A program made the position numbers and the translations under genes. This document shows positions 45,237 to 55,994 of a DNA stretch of 64,000 nt, piece by piece. Position 1 is the first letter of the stretch. Each line of letters opens with the position of its first letter. This DNA is from Chionoecetes opilio (taxonomy: Eukaryota; Arthropoda; Malacostraca; Decapoda; Majidae): contig JACEEZ010013506.1 in NCBI GenBank assembly GCA_016584305.1, positions 188,716 to 252,715 of the forward strand, written 5' to 3'. The notes under the pieces are model-generated. The model was not told the DNA's origin and did not search any database. It saw only the letters and a list, made by a program, of their open reading frames with translations.

Positions 45237-45369
45237 TCATGAGGCAAAGGTTCCTGACATTTTAGCTTATAATGGTTGTAATTTTCGACTTTTCCAGGTC
45301 AAAAAGCATTGGAAACCGTGCAGGAGGGTATACAAATAGGAAAAAATAGTTTTCTGAACAGGTCTAATG
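45237..45369. repeat. Right terminal inverted repeat
   Basis: Reverse complement of the left TIR. It lies upstream of the transposase gene, so it probably holds the promoter. Confidence 0.88.
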
Positions 45370-45467
45370 TCACAGCCAGCCGTGTGAGGACAAGGAGAAA
45401 GAAGGAAATAGAAAAATAAGTGAGAGGGAAACAGTTGGAAGTGGGATAGACTACGTATACATTATAT

Positions 45468-45755
45468 TAGGATAACGACTTGAGCATTACATGTGCGTAT
45501 CGTTAAGGGGTAACAGTGCGACTGAAGTTACCAGAGATAGTTAACTATATTAGGATGACGACTTGAGCATTACGCATGCGTATCGTTAAAGGGGTAACAG
45601 TGCGACTGAAGTTACCAGAGATAGTACACTAGATCAGGATGACGACTTGAGCATTACATGTGCGTATCGTTAATGTGGTGACAGTGCAACCGAAGTTACC
45701 AAAGATAGTAAACTATATTAGGATTACGACTTGAGCATTTCGCGTGCGTATCGCT
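45468..45755. repeat. 85-bp tandem repeat, about 3.5 units
   Basis: Units run from AGGATGACGACTTGAGCATTA through GTGCGTATCGTTAA to GAAGTTACCAGAGATAGT, each slightly different. It lies within the LTR right of the transposon. Confidence 0.9.
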
Positions 45756-46049
45756 AGGAGGGAAGGAAGACTTAATATTAAAATAACTTGTGAATGTATA
45801 ATAATTACCAAGTGAGACAGTAAAGAGTTAAATATATTATAATTAGAAATATATTAACGCGTTGTCATTCAGTTTCCAACCAGTACTTACATATTTTCTT
45901 AAATCTTTTATTTTTGTTCATTCATATATTTTTTCCCACTTAATGTGGGTGGTGGCAGCGGAGTAACCAGGACTGTAGAGTACACTCCCAAGGTGGGCAC
46001 TACATAATGGTGATAACGGTGTAGATGGTCATTTTGACCACTACACAAG

Positions 46050-46535
46050 GAAGGCAAAGAGGGCAGGGAATGAAGGAGTCGAGTGGCCAAAGCCACGAAG
46101 CGACATCACTCCAGGCGCCGCCCCCCACCAACACTGACCCACACCCCCATCCGAAGGGGGGGGGGGCAGAAGGGCGTGAGGGGGGTGCCAGGGCAGGACG
46201 GCTGAATCCTCGCACTCCGGTCCCCACTTGTTGAGGCAGGAATCGACAGCAAACCGGGCATCGCCCTCCACCAACACCGACCCACACACCCACCAGAAGG
46301 GGGGGCTGGGCAGAGGCATTAGGGGGGGGTGGCCAGGGCAGGACGGCTGAATCCCCGCACAGGAATCCCCGCTGATTCCCCGCACACCGACAGCACAGCG
46401 CTCTCCCGTAGAGGGGGTGTGAGGAGGGGCCAGGCTGAAAGAGGACACACACCTCCGCCCCCCCAGAAAATGGGGACGCAGAAACGATGAGTGAAAGACG
46501 GCTGCCCGGAAAGGGGATCCCGGGGCCAAAACATA
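46050..46535. repeat. Continuation of the GC-rich tandem repeat
   Basis: The same unit as before the insertion resumes (AAGGAAGGCAAAGAGGGCA, GACCCACACCCC, G run). Two subunits of about 150 bp follow, sharing GCCAGGGCAGGACGGCTGAA. Confidence 0.85.
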
Positions 46536-46559
46536 TATAGCACAGATACATCATATGTC

Positions 46560-46653
46560 ATACCATAGACCACTGTATACCTGGACTGCGCACGGAAAAT
46601 CGGCCTGTTGCACATGGGCCTGAACTTGCACTGAAGTCGGAGGGCCACTCGGA

Positions 46654-46752
<99 letters not shown>

Positions 46753-46945
46753 GCATCATATAGACTGGTTTATCAGTATATATGATATACTGTAATCTTC
46801 GTAAATGTTTGTTCTATAATATTATCAAATAAAACACAGTAAAACACGGTAAAGAAATGCCATTACGAGACTGAAGAAATAGGCATGAACTTAATATTCA
46901 CTTCAACTCTTCGCCATTTAAAACTTTACGAGTCAACTTTTATCA
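46560..46945. repeat. Terminal inverted repeat T (left copy) of a 6.5-kb unit
   Basis: Paired with 52740-53058 reversed: shared blocks include GACCACTGTATACCTGGACT, ATCATATAGACTGGTTTATC and ACTCTTCGCCATTTAAAACT. It includes a (TA)n array at 46656-46752, shorter in the right copy. Confidence 0.85.
46656..46752. repeat. (TA)n microsatellite
   Basis: Nearly pure TA/AT for about 95 bp. Confidence 0.95.
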
Positions 46946-48079
46946 TGAAGGGTATCAATAGAAGCGCAATGTTATTAGCTTTCCATTGCTATATTTTGTT
47001 ATCTGATAAATTAATTAGAACCATGCATAAATTAGCGTTAAATAAAAAAATAAAATCATCAATCGGGTAATTTTCCCGATTGATGAGGATATTTGGAAAT
47101 ACTTTGGAACTCATCCTTCCGGCTTTGATAGAAAAATGAACTACCGCACTGTATTGTATGCTTATTGTACTTCACATCTGTAAAGATTCCAGCGTGCGCT
47201 CGGCCTTGGTTAACCCACACGGCCGCAATGAAATATGAGGTGCCTCAAAAAATTCTAAGTCCAGTCAAATCCACTCCCGAGCGCTTCCTAGCTAGACTGA
47301 GCTCCAGTACACCCATGACTACAGCTAGAATTATTGCATATATGGATATGAAATGCTCTAAATTCGTACCACATCAACCTTTCTGATATATTTAAGCATA
47401 TATATTGCATAATAATCATATAGGGGAATATATTGGTTTCTAATAAATACTCAGCGAGTATTTATGAGTGACGAGTGACGAGTGACGTCACGTATAGCGG
47501 AGGGTTCAACTGTTCACCTCGGTTCACTTCATTCACTGGCGGTCACGGGCACAGAAGGTTGTGGTGATGGTGACTTGTAGCTACGTACTGCAATTTTATT
47601 AGGAGTGTAATAACGAGAAACCAAAGGACTTTGTGTGTGCGCCACAAACTCATTTTGTAAACGAAAGGTTATTGCACTTGATAAACCTGCCACATTGGAC
47701 TTTAATAGAAAATCAGTAGAAAATAGTTGTTGTCAATAACTACCACTTTATAAGTTATACAAATTTTTTAAAGTTTAAAGTTATACAAATCACCCCATCC
47801 CGTAGCCTTTATAACATCGGTACCCGCCATTTGCCAGCCGTCACGGTGTATCTCAAATTTAAAGGTAAGTTGAAAGGACTATTTACTCATATATACAATG
47901 TTTAATGATGTGATTATGATGCTAGGGTACATTGAGGCTTTAAATGTAGGGTGATAATTTTTCTGGGGATTTTCCTTAGATGGCTAGCGATTTTTCCCCA
48001 GATTGCAAGACTTTTTTTATTTTTTATTTTTATTTTTTTATATTTTTTTATTCCCTTTACTTTCTCAAGTCGTATCACA
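46946..48079. other. No gene proven; possible promoter or first exon near 47.5-47.9 kb
   Basis: 46946-47090 belongs to repeat R. Three GAGTGACG-type repeats lie at 47467-47490. A donor-like AAAGGTAAGT is at about 47860-47871, after GTCACGGTGTATCTC. A T-rich stretch (48010-48050) follows. No open frame with a known domain. Confidence 0.4.
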
Positions 48080-48830
48080 ACTAAGGTTAGGTTAGCAACT
48101 TGTAGGGGGTTATAGTAAGGTTATGTTAGTTACTTTTAGGGGGTTATAGTGAGGTTAAGTTAGTTACTTTTAAGGGGTTATAGTTAGGTTAGGTTAGTTA
48201 CTTTTAAGGGGTTATAGTTAGGTTAGGTTAGTTACTTTAAAGGGGTTATAGTGAGGTTAAGTTAGTCACTTTTCGAGGGTTATAGTGAAGTTAAGTTAGT
48301 AACTTTTAGGGGGTTATAGTGGTATCCGTTGATTCGGGCCGCCAGTTGAAACAGGCCGCCGAGAGTAGCATGCATACCCAGCAGACAGTATACTTTGTGG
48401 TTAAGGTTAGGTTAGGTATACTTTGTGGTTAAGGTTCGGTTAGGTATACTTTGTGGTTAAGGTTAGGTATACTTTGTGGTTAAGGTTAGGCTAGGTTAGG
48501 TAAGGTATACTTTGTGGTTAAGGTTAGGTTAGGTTAGGTATACTTTGTGGTTAAGGTTAGGTTAGGTTAGGTTAGGTTAGGTATACTTTGTGGTTAAGGT
48601 TAGGTTAGGTTAGGTATACTTTGTGGTTAAGGTTAGGTTAGGTTAGGTATACTTTGTGGTTAAGGTTAGGTTAGGTTAGGTTAGGTATACTTTGTGGTTA
48701 AGGTTAAGGTTAGGTTAGGTATACCTTGTGGTTAAGGTTAGGTTAGGTTAGGTATACTTTGTGGTTAAGGTTAGGTTAGTTTAGGTTAGGTATACTTTGT
48801 GGTTAAGGTTAAGGTTAAGACGCGAGGGGG
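48080..48830. repeat. TTAGG-rich minisatellites
   Basis: First part (48080-48320): units of about 38 bp with TTAGTTACTTTTAGGGGGTT. Second part (48385-48820): units TATACTTTGTGGTTAAGGTT followed by one to five AGGTT repeats. Reading GGTTA on this strand, the array is made of arthropod telomere pentamers interrupted by a constant 16-20-bp spacer. Confidence 0.92.
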
Positions 48831-48879
48831 CACTGCCCTGTTTAATGTGAAACGTAAGTACATAAGTACATGGAGATAT

Positions 48880-49031
48880 GCCCAACCCGGCACCCTACAG
48901 GTAGGGGTGCCGGGGATTAGTTGTCATGCCACGTCAGCGACCGATTGGATAGAACCGTAGCGGGTGGGGGGTCCGCTAACAGGAGCTTCACCCCCCGTTG
49001 CGCCCCCTCTCCCCAGACGGGGCGTAACAGT
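48880..49031 (+). repeat. LTR 3' end fragment related to the Gypsy element
   Basis: CATGCCACGTCAGCGACCGA, TAGCGGGTGGGG, ACAGGAGCT and a final GGCGTAACA follow the order of the last 150 bp of the LTR at 14790-14940, in clean sequence. Useful as an uncorrupted reference for that LTR. Confidence 0.75.
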
Positions 49032-49073
49032 GTTCATTATGCTGTGTTTTCGCGTTGCCATACAGTGATGTCG

Positions 49074-49290
49074 TCAGCGGCGGCGGGCTGAATCGTCGCT
49101 CCGAACAGCACGCCTGCCTGTTCACTGGAAAGCGATTCATTACATTATTTTGTCTCTTTTATATGATGGTATTCAAATATTAATTCTGGCACTCATTAAT
49201 TGACTCTGTATGGCTCCGACCGGCTACTGGATAAAAAGAGTAAGTGGACTGTTCCTTTACTTTATTTTGAAACTAATGAACGAACAGAAA

Positions 49291-49340
<50 letters not shown>

Positions 49341-49540
49341 GCGTCGCAAATCACTCAGCGTCGTCGGCGGCGGCGGTCTGATTTGCCGCCACGAAGATCA
49401 CGCCTGACTGTTCACTCGAAACCGATTTATTACATTTGTCTGTTATTCACGATAGTATTTGGTTATTAATTCTGACGCAGTGACACTTATAAATTGACTC
49501 TGTATAGCTCCAACCGGCTGCTAGATAAAAAGATGTAACT
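49074..49540. repeat. Direct duplication (about 170 bp, offset 290 bp) with (CT)n between
   Basis: First copy 49074-49245, second 49364-49535; both run from a GGCGGCGG...CTG start through TGTTCACT and ATTAATTCTG to TTGACTCTGTATGGCTCC / TTGACTCTGTATAGCTCC and the GATAAAAAGA end. A (CT)n microsatellite (49292-49337) lies between them. Confidence 0.8.
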
Positions 49541-49621
49541 GCTGGTTTGTAATACTGAGGCAGCGGTACTGGTGGTGGTGTTGGTGTTGGCGACGCCTGC
49601 TTCCCTCACGCCAGCAGTCAC

Positions 49622-49882
49622 GTAGGGGAACTCCGTAGTGTAAGGGTTAGCACGCTCGGCCCACAACCGAGAAGTCCCGGGTTCGATCCCCGGGCGGAGC
49701 GAAGACAGACGGGCGGTCTTCTTAAAACCGAGCCCCTGTCCACCCAGCAGTGAATGGGTACCGGGTGTTAGCCGGGGGTTTGTGACCCGCCTCCCGGGGA
49801 TGATGGCTTCGGCCAACACTGAGGGGTGCCGTTGTTAAGGCTATAGCCCAAACACCATCGGATCGGATCGGATCGGATCGGA
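49622..49882 (+). mobile_element. tRNA-derived SINE (family 1), full length
   Basis: A box TAGTGTAAGGG (49636-49646) and B box GGTTCGATCCC (49680-49690) are intact. The body ends with a (GATCG)n-like tail at 49858-49882. The inverted copy in the right palindrome arm is about 60630-60905. Confidence 0.88.
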
Positions 49883-49962
49883 ACGTCCGCCACCCACTCT
49901 CTGAAACCTCGGCTCATATCGAAAGATATGTATATATATATCTAATATACATATATAGATAT

Positions 49963-50702
49963 TGTTACGAAGTACCTCGTTCACTTGCACCGACGGGCGA
50001 CGAGGTGCTTCGAGTCTGCATTCGGAGCGTCGCGGGGTGGTGTCGAGGTCACGCCTCGCCCTCTGATTGGCGGGTGTGTTTTCATCAAGACCGGGGTGTG
50101 CACCGCCAGTCAGTGAACGTCAGACCTTCACGGGGATAACATAACACACGTAGCTCATCTTCACCGGGATTACTGGACAGCTGGACGGCCTAGAAAGTGC
50201 CCTGAGGAGCCCCCCCCCTGACAATCCAGCGACTGCACGCGGGCGTGCCCGGTGTTGAGAGACAGGGACTCAGTGAACGTTGTGTAGTGGGCGTGCCCGG
50301 GGTTGTGAGACAGGGACTCAGTGAACGTTGTGTAGCGGGCGTGCCCGGGGTTGTGAGACAGGGACTCAGTGAACGTTGTGTAGTGGGCGTGCCCGGGGTT
50401 GTGAGACAGGGACTCAGTGAACGTTGTGTAGTGGGCGTGCCCGGGGTTGTGAGACAGGGACTCCGTGAACGTTGTGTAGCGGGCGTGCCCGGGGTTGTGA
50501 GACAGGGACTCAGTGAACGTTGTGTAGCGGGCGTGCCTGGGGTTGTGAGAAACAGTGACTCAATTGTGCAATAAAAGGAGCCGTGCACAGCATTAAAGGG
50601 TTTCCCTTCAGTCCTTCCCGTCCCTTCCTAGCCCCGAGCCGTAAGTGTGACGAAGTGGAGGGTGGTGGATAACTCCCCCCCCCCCCCCCTCATTTCGTAA
50701 CA
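49963..50702 (+). mobile_element. Solo LTR with 4-bp target duplication
   Basis: Begins TGTTACGAAGTACCTCG and ends CATTTCGTAACA, i.e. TG...CA with a 9-bp terminal inverted repeat. ATAT flanks both ends (49959-49962, 50703-50706). AATAAAAGG at about 50571 may be the polyadenylation signal. No internal coding sequence, so a solo LTR. Strand is inferred from that signal. Confidence 0.82.
50238..50560. repeat. 48-49-bp minisatellite in the solo LTR, about 6.5 units
   Basis: Unit GGGCGTGCCCGGGGTTGTGA followed by GACAGGGACTCAGTGAACGT and TGTGTAG. Units differ by one to three bases. Both strands are open because 48 is a multiple of three; these frames are not genes. Confidence 0.93.
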
Positions 50703-51969
50703 ATATACATATCTAATAGCTTAAAAAGTAGATTCCTTATAAAGATTACATGATTTGAATGCTTATGATCAAATGATTTAGTCTTTGTATGTTTCTTCTC
50801 TCGAGTTCTAACCAAATACATCACGGTGGGACCTGGCTGGAGGCTAGACAAGGTAGCTCTGCGTCCTTATGGATTGCGTCATCGCGTCGTTAACACCTCT
50901 CGGCCTCTCCCTCATTATCCTCCCGAATGCAGAGTTACCACCCACTTATTATTGCACCATGCTAGCTAGGTTTTGAGGTAATTAATAGATTCATACTATC
51001 ATTCTAAGAAGTAATATGTGCGTCAACGTTAGAGGCCATCATTTATTACTAACATTTTTAACTGAAAGGAGAATACGACGCTAATGGAGGAGTTATGGAG
51101 GGTTAGGTAGGTAAGGGGGGTCAGTCAGTGGGGTAATGGGAGGGAAGTGGGGAATCGGGGGGGAGGGGTATGCTAGGAGACAAAGAGCTCCACCAGGTCC
51201 GATTGTGTAGCGATATAGCTTTGCACAATCATCATCTATAGCGTTTACACTCGTGGATCATTATCTGAAACATCCCAGAACATTCACACCGTTGCTAAAC
51301 TTACCCGACATTATATACCAAGAGGAAAATAAGGTTTGTATGGACTGTATGAGTAAATAGCGTGTCTAGTGATGCCAGGTAGGCGTGGATTCGGAGTGTT
51401 CCCGAGTCGTTGTTGCTACGCTGTCAGGCACTTGGGTAAGTTGGTAACATAACGAGGAAACGGCGGCACCGAATAGACGTGTGTCGCGTGAGTGTGTCGA
51501 TCATTTAGTGTGCGTAGTGTAGAAAAATGACTCAACGACATTAACCAGCGCCTCCTTCTCATCGTATTGGTAATATATGATTACAGTTTTGCAATATAAT
51601 GTTCTATTTCTCAGTATTCGTCTGAATTATTACGTATTAACGGCTAGAATGTATGATAATGTAACCGGCTTCTTATATACCCGGATTTTAATGATTGCAT
51701 TCTATAACTACATTACTTTTTTATAATATTAACCAATTACAGTTACCTTATTGATATTTCTAAAAAAAAAATTCTGCCTTCCAGGTAAGTACCCCGATAC
51801 AGCACTTCGTCGGGAAGAGGGACAGCGCTGGTGCAACACTGCGTACAAGCTAAGCGTTAAAGTTAAGATGAAATTTACGGTTTTCTAGGCGACGTTAGGG
51901 CGATAGGCCGCTAGGATGCTAACCCTCACGTCGTGTCTTCCAGGTACACACTAATATTTTATTCCACAG
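50703..51969. other. No gene proven
   Basis: Mixed sequence with several splice-like CAGGTAAGT or CAGGTAC motifs (about 51784, 51942) but no long open frame. Confidence 0.4.
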
Positions 51970-52385
51970 GCACTGGGCAATGCAAGGAAGGACATTTTTA
52001 TAGAATGCGGTAATCTTGGTAAGTGTCTAGTTTTTTCTCCCTGATGATTATAATATATGAAATAATCCAAGATGACTAATCTGTTTTAATCTAATATATT
52101 TGTTAATGTTTCAGGATTCAATGGCAAGTGTACTGCCGAGATAAAAGACTGTGCTGAAACTTACCTAAAGGATACAAGGCAAAAAAAGAAAAAAAACATT
52201 GAATGAAGCAAAAAAAAAAAAAAAGCTTGAATGAAAAAAAGAAGAAAAAAAGAACCAACACAAGCAGCAGTAATGATACTCATTACTGCTGCAGTAATGC
52301 ATTCATTACTACTGCAGCAAGATATTCCAAAGACATTATAGAAGCAAAAAAAAAAAAAATATCAAAACAAGCCTACGAATATTAA
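51970..52385 (+). CDS. Candidate small lysine-rich spliced gene (terminal exons)
   Basis: A segment 51970-52018, after TTCCACAG and before GTAAGTG, joins in frame to one starting at 52115 after TTAATGTTTCAG. The join reads ALGNARKDIFIECGNLG and then FNGKCTAEIKDCAETYLKDT. The frame meets runs of A (lysine codons) near 52180-52250, where one or two length errors would be needed to reach the open stretch ending IIEAKKKKISKQAYEY at 52385. No known domain recognised. The upstream start is unknown. The mirror copy at about 58.2-58.6 kb is damaged. This could be a real gene, a transposon exon, or chance. Confidence 0.3.
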
Positions 52386-52739
52386 AGGTACGTCAAGGTA
52401 TTCTTTAGTCTTCATTTTGTGCGCCTTTAATTGGCGTTCAGGTAAGAGGTAATTTTTTCTTCCAAGGTCTAATTATTTTTTTCTTGCAAGAATATTTTTT
52501 TTCTTTCAAGGAAAACTTTTTTTTCACGTCAAGAAGTCTTACGGTGGATTGGCATAGCCCACGGTGTTATGGACTCGCTCAGCAGGAGTATTTGGCGTTG
52601 TCGGTACCTGTGCAGGAGGACAAAGATCCGGATCTTCAAGTCGTCTTACTCTATGATTGTGAGACATGGGCACTACATAGCGACCTGAAGAGGCGAATCA
52701 ATGTCTTTGGTAATAACCTCTAATTATAACCTCAGGCGT
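52386..52739. other. No gene seen
   Basis: T-rich stretches followed by unassigned sequence leading into the inverted repeat. Confidence 0.4.
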
Positions 52740-53058
52740 GGCATGATAAAAGTTGACTCGCAAAGTTTTAAATGGCGAAGAGTTGAATGAATATTAAATT
52801 CATGCATATTTCTTCAGAGTCTCGTAATGGCATTTCTTTAGCATATTTTACTGTTTTTTATTTGATAATATTATAGAACAAACATTTAAGAAGACACAGT
52901 ATATCATATATACTGATAAACCAGTCTATATGATCCGTATATATATAAATATATATAAATATATATATATATAATCCGAGCGGCCCTCCGACTTCAGCCC
53001 CTTGTGCGACGGGCCGATATTCCGTGCACAGTCCAGGTATACAGTGGTCTATGACTAC
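52740..53058. repeat. Terminal inverted repeat T (right copy)
   Basis: Reverse complement of 46560-46945 at roughly 90-95% by eye, with a shorter TA array. Confidence 0.85.
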
Positions 53059-53600
53059 ACCCAAAACCATTTTCTCAGTTCCCTCCGTAACCTCTACCCA
53101 TATAGACTCTATGCTGTCATCTGTTTTTATAACATTATTAACACAACACTGCAATGCATCTCTTGTGCATTAAAGCGCAACTCTCCACCTCGGTCTGCCT
53201 ACTCTGTCCTTGTGAAATAATTATACACAGCTATCTCGACTTCCGGGCAAATACCTTTCCTGACATTTCAACCATGTTCTGTTAATGCATTATTCAAAAT
53301 CCCTACACTATTGTATTCCTCTCAGGAAATCTATTTTTTTAAATACTCCTACAGTTTGCGATAGTAACCTTCAAGCAACCCTCTTCTATATTTACTGTAA
53401 ACCTATCTCTCTCTCTTGTGTACAGAAATCACTTTAGTCCCTGTCTTCTGATTACTCCTCCTAGTGTCGCAAGTTTCCTTTACCCGACCCCGTGTCTAAA
53501 TCCCCAGGTTCTCTGTCTTAAAAAAGCCTGCAGTGCATCTACCTCCCTTTCAAGGGATGTCAGACAAGATCTGAAACTAATTTCCTCGAACAAGTAGCAC
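53059..53600 (-). mobile_element. CR1-like LINE fragment
   Basis: Reverse complement of parts of 31230-31850 (for example GCAGTGCATCTACCTCC and ATCACTTTAGTCCCTG). It directly abuts the inverted repeat T. Confidence 0.75.
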
Positions 53601-53679
53601 CCAGTCATTCCCTGCGTGAGGTGGTGATGCCCGAAAAAAGAGGTCGCCAGCGTCTAGCAAGCCCAACCATTGTCTTTGC

Positions 53680-53895
53680 ACGAGGCTACCTGCCTGCCCC
53701 CAGTGTGTACTTCCGATGCAATCGACAATCGAAGGTGAGTTGATGGACAGGGCATGTGGGTGTTTTAGGACCCACTTTTTCCCCCCCCCTGGATGGTATG
53801 CAGAAAGTTTGTGTTTCTTCGGGGACTCGAACTCGGCGTCACCGATGAAACAGCCAGGTCGGAGACGCTACCCACTCGCTAACCACCTCCCCAAT
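53680..53895 (-). mobile_element. tRNA-derived SINE (family 2) fragment
   Basis: Read in reverse it has the tRNA-like head (AGCGAGTGGGTAGCGTCTCC) and the CCCACATGCCCTGTCCATCA body found at 10125-10455. Confidence 0.7.
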
Positions 53896-54044
53896 AGATA
53901 TATAGATATAGATAGTATGGATAGATATAGATAGACTAGTATTAGATAATATTATATGTATATAGATATAATACATAGACAATGTATATGTATATAATAT
54001 ATATAATATATATATATAATATTTATTTTTTTTTTTTTTTCACA

Positions 54045-54400
54045 TATGTTGACTATAGAGCCTGTAGGCAGATGGTGAACCCAGGGGCTCGGAGGCAGTA
54101 TCTTGTGAGGTATTCACTGAGGGCTGTGGATGGGTCAGTCCTCGCCCGTGAGTGGCGCAAAGGCAGGATGATTATAGTGGATCCCTGTGATTAGCGAGGA
54201 GCTCATGCCGCCCCCCTGTGTCCTCCGATGCACTCGCAATCGCAGGGTAGAGTTGATGGGCAGGGCATGTGGGTGTTATTTAGCCACTCAAAACGGTAAC
54301 GCTGGCACAGAAAGGTTTGGTTTTCTTCAGGATTGAACTAGGGTCACCCCGAGAACGCCAGTCGGAGACGCTAAACCACTCGTACCAACCTCCTCCAATT
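54045..54400 (-). mobile_element. tRNA-derived SINE (family 2)
   Basis: Near full-length relative of 10125-10455, with shared GCATGCCGCCCCCCTGTGTC-type block (54205-54225) and head at the right. Confidence 0.78.
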
Positions 54401-55985
54401 ATATATATAATATATAGATATAATATTATGATATATATATATCTCTAATATATAATTATATATAGATCATATACATATACATAGTATAGTATATTATATA
54501 TACACATACATATCTATATATATAATAGAGATTATATAGTATATTAGATATATATAATATATAACACATAGCATAACATGAGGAATATATATAGTATATA
54601 TTACATATATAGATAATGATACAAATACAGATACATATATGTATTGACTATATATATCATATATATATATATACAACATAAGAATACCATATATATATAT
54701 ATACATTTACATCATACATATATATATATATATATATACACATACAGTATCGCAAATACTGATATATTAAATATATATACATATAGCATAACATATACAT
54801 TATAGATATGTATGTAGGAGGTGTATAGTATCATCTATATAACCATAAGTATGTAATTATGAATATGTAGATATATATATATGTATACATGTAAGAGGTA
54901 CTAGATATATGTATACATAGAGCATAATGATATATGTATACATATTAGAGATATATATATATATGCTATAATATGATAGTATGTAGTACATATATGAGGA
55001 TATATATACTATATATATATGTATATATATATGTATGTATATATATATATTATATACGTATATATAACTGTATGTATATATATATATTATATGAGTATAT
55101 ATAGATGTACTATATATTAGGTATGTATACACTAGATATATATATCATATGTAGTAGATATATGTATGGTGATTTAGCGAATGTAGTATATATATATATG
55201 TATTATATATATGCTCACATTATATATATATAGTATATGTATACATACATAGTATATAGTTAGATTAATATATATATATTCTATATATCTACATAATTAT
55301 ATATATACATATCTATATTATATGCATTACCTATCATATATATAGTATACATATGATATATATAATACTATAGTATAGTGTATATCATAGTATCATATAT
55401 ATACAATATAGTATATATATTATATATATGTATAGCTATATATATATAGTATATAAGATGTAATGTACATATATATATACATATATAGTAGACATTAATC
55501 AAATATATATACATATATATATACATATGTATGTGTATATAAGATATATATACACCCTAAAATACATACATGATATATATGTATATGTATATGATATGTA
55601 TATTTATATCTGATATAATATATATATGTATATGTATGTGTTTATATATATGATATGATAGTATGATATGTATATGATATATATGATATATGTATATGTG
55701 TGTGTATATATAGTATAGGATAGTAATGTATATATATATATATGTATATTAATGTTGTATAATATATATATATGTATAGTATATCTAGATATATATATGT
55801 GATGATGTATGTGTTATAAGGCTATTATTATTATATAAAAATAATATATATTATAGTAATAATAAATATATATATCATATGTAGTGTGCTATATATATAT
55901 ATAGGATATGTGATATGTGTATGTATATTTATATTATGTATATAATTATATTGATTGTTATATATTATTATATATATATATATAT
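54400..55985. repeat. Degenerate AT-rich array at the palindrome centre
   Basis: About 1.6 kb of TATA/TATGTA/TAGATA steps with almost no G+C. Any open frame is Tyr/Ile-only. The axis of symmetry of the giant inverted repeat (about 55.2 kb) falls here. Confidence 0.92.
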
Positions 55986-55994
55986 ATATATATA

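Larger units (their letters stand above)
40372..45369 (-). mobile_element. DNA transposon of unassigned superfamily, 133-bp TIRs, TCA target duplication
   Basis: Left and right ends are inverted copies over about 133 bp. The left end reads CAGTAGACCTGTTCAGAAAA and the right end reversed CATTAGACCTGTTCAGAAAA; pairing continues through GCTTTTTGACCTGGAAAAG and AAAATGTCAGGAAC to GCCTCAT. The trinucleotide TCA flanks both ends (40369-40371, 45370-45372), and joining the flanks gives an uninterrupted sequence. The element is 4998 bp and codes on the minus strand for a large transposase-like protein. The CA(G/T)TAG terminus and 3-bp duplication are compatible with the CACTA/CMC or Academ groups, but I cannot assign it. 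Confidence 0.88.
39947..46045. mobile_element. Solo LTR (about 1.1 kb) split by a 5-kb DNA transposon
   Basis: The inserted segment starts TGTAACGCG and ends CACTACA, with CAAG on both sides (39943-39946, 46046-46049), consistent with an LTR and its 4-bp duplication. It interrupts the tandem-repeat unit CTGGCAAGGAAGGCAAAG exactly. Removing the transposon leaves about 1098 bp. Near the right end, GGTGGCAGCGG resembles a Gypsy primer-binding site, so a partial element rather than a solo LTR is also possible. Confidence 0.6.

Noticed and set aside
49622..49700. Possible functional tRNA gene
   Set aside because: A and B boxes are good, but the acceptor and anticodon stems do not close and a SINE body with GATCG tail follows.
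50190..50588. 132-codon repeat protein (unit near TTPGTPATQRSLSPCL) and its antisense
   Set aside because: The 48-bp minisatellite of the solo LTR keeps all frames open; the array lies in LTR DNA.
54494..55132. Tyr/Ile-only open frames
   Set aside because: Translation of TATA-type repeats.
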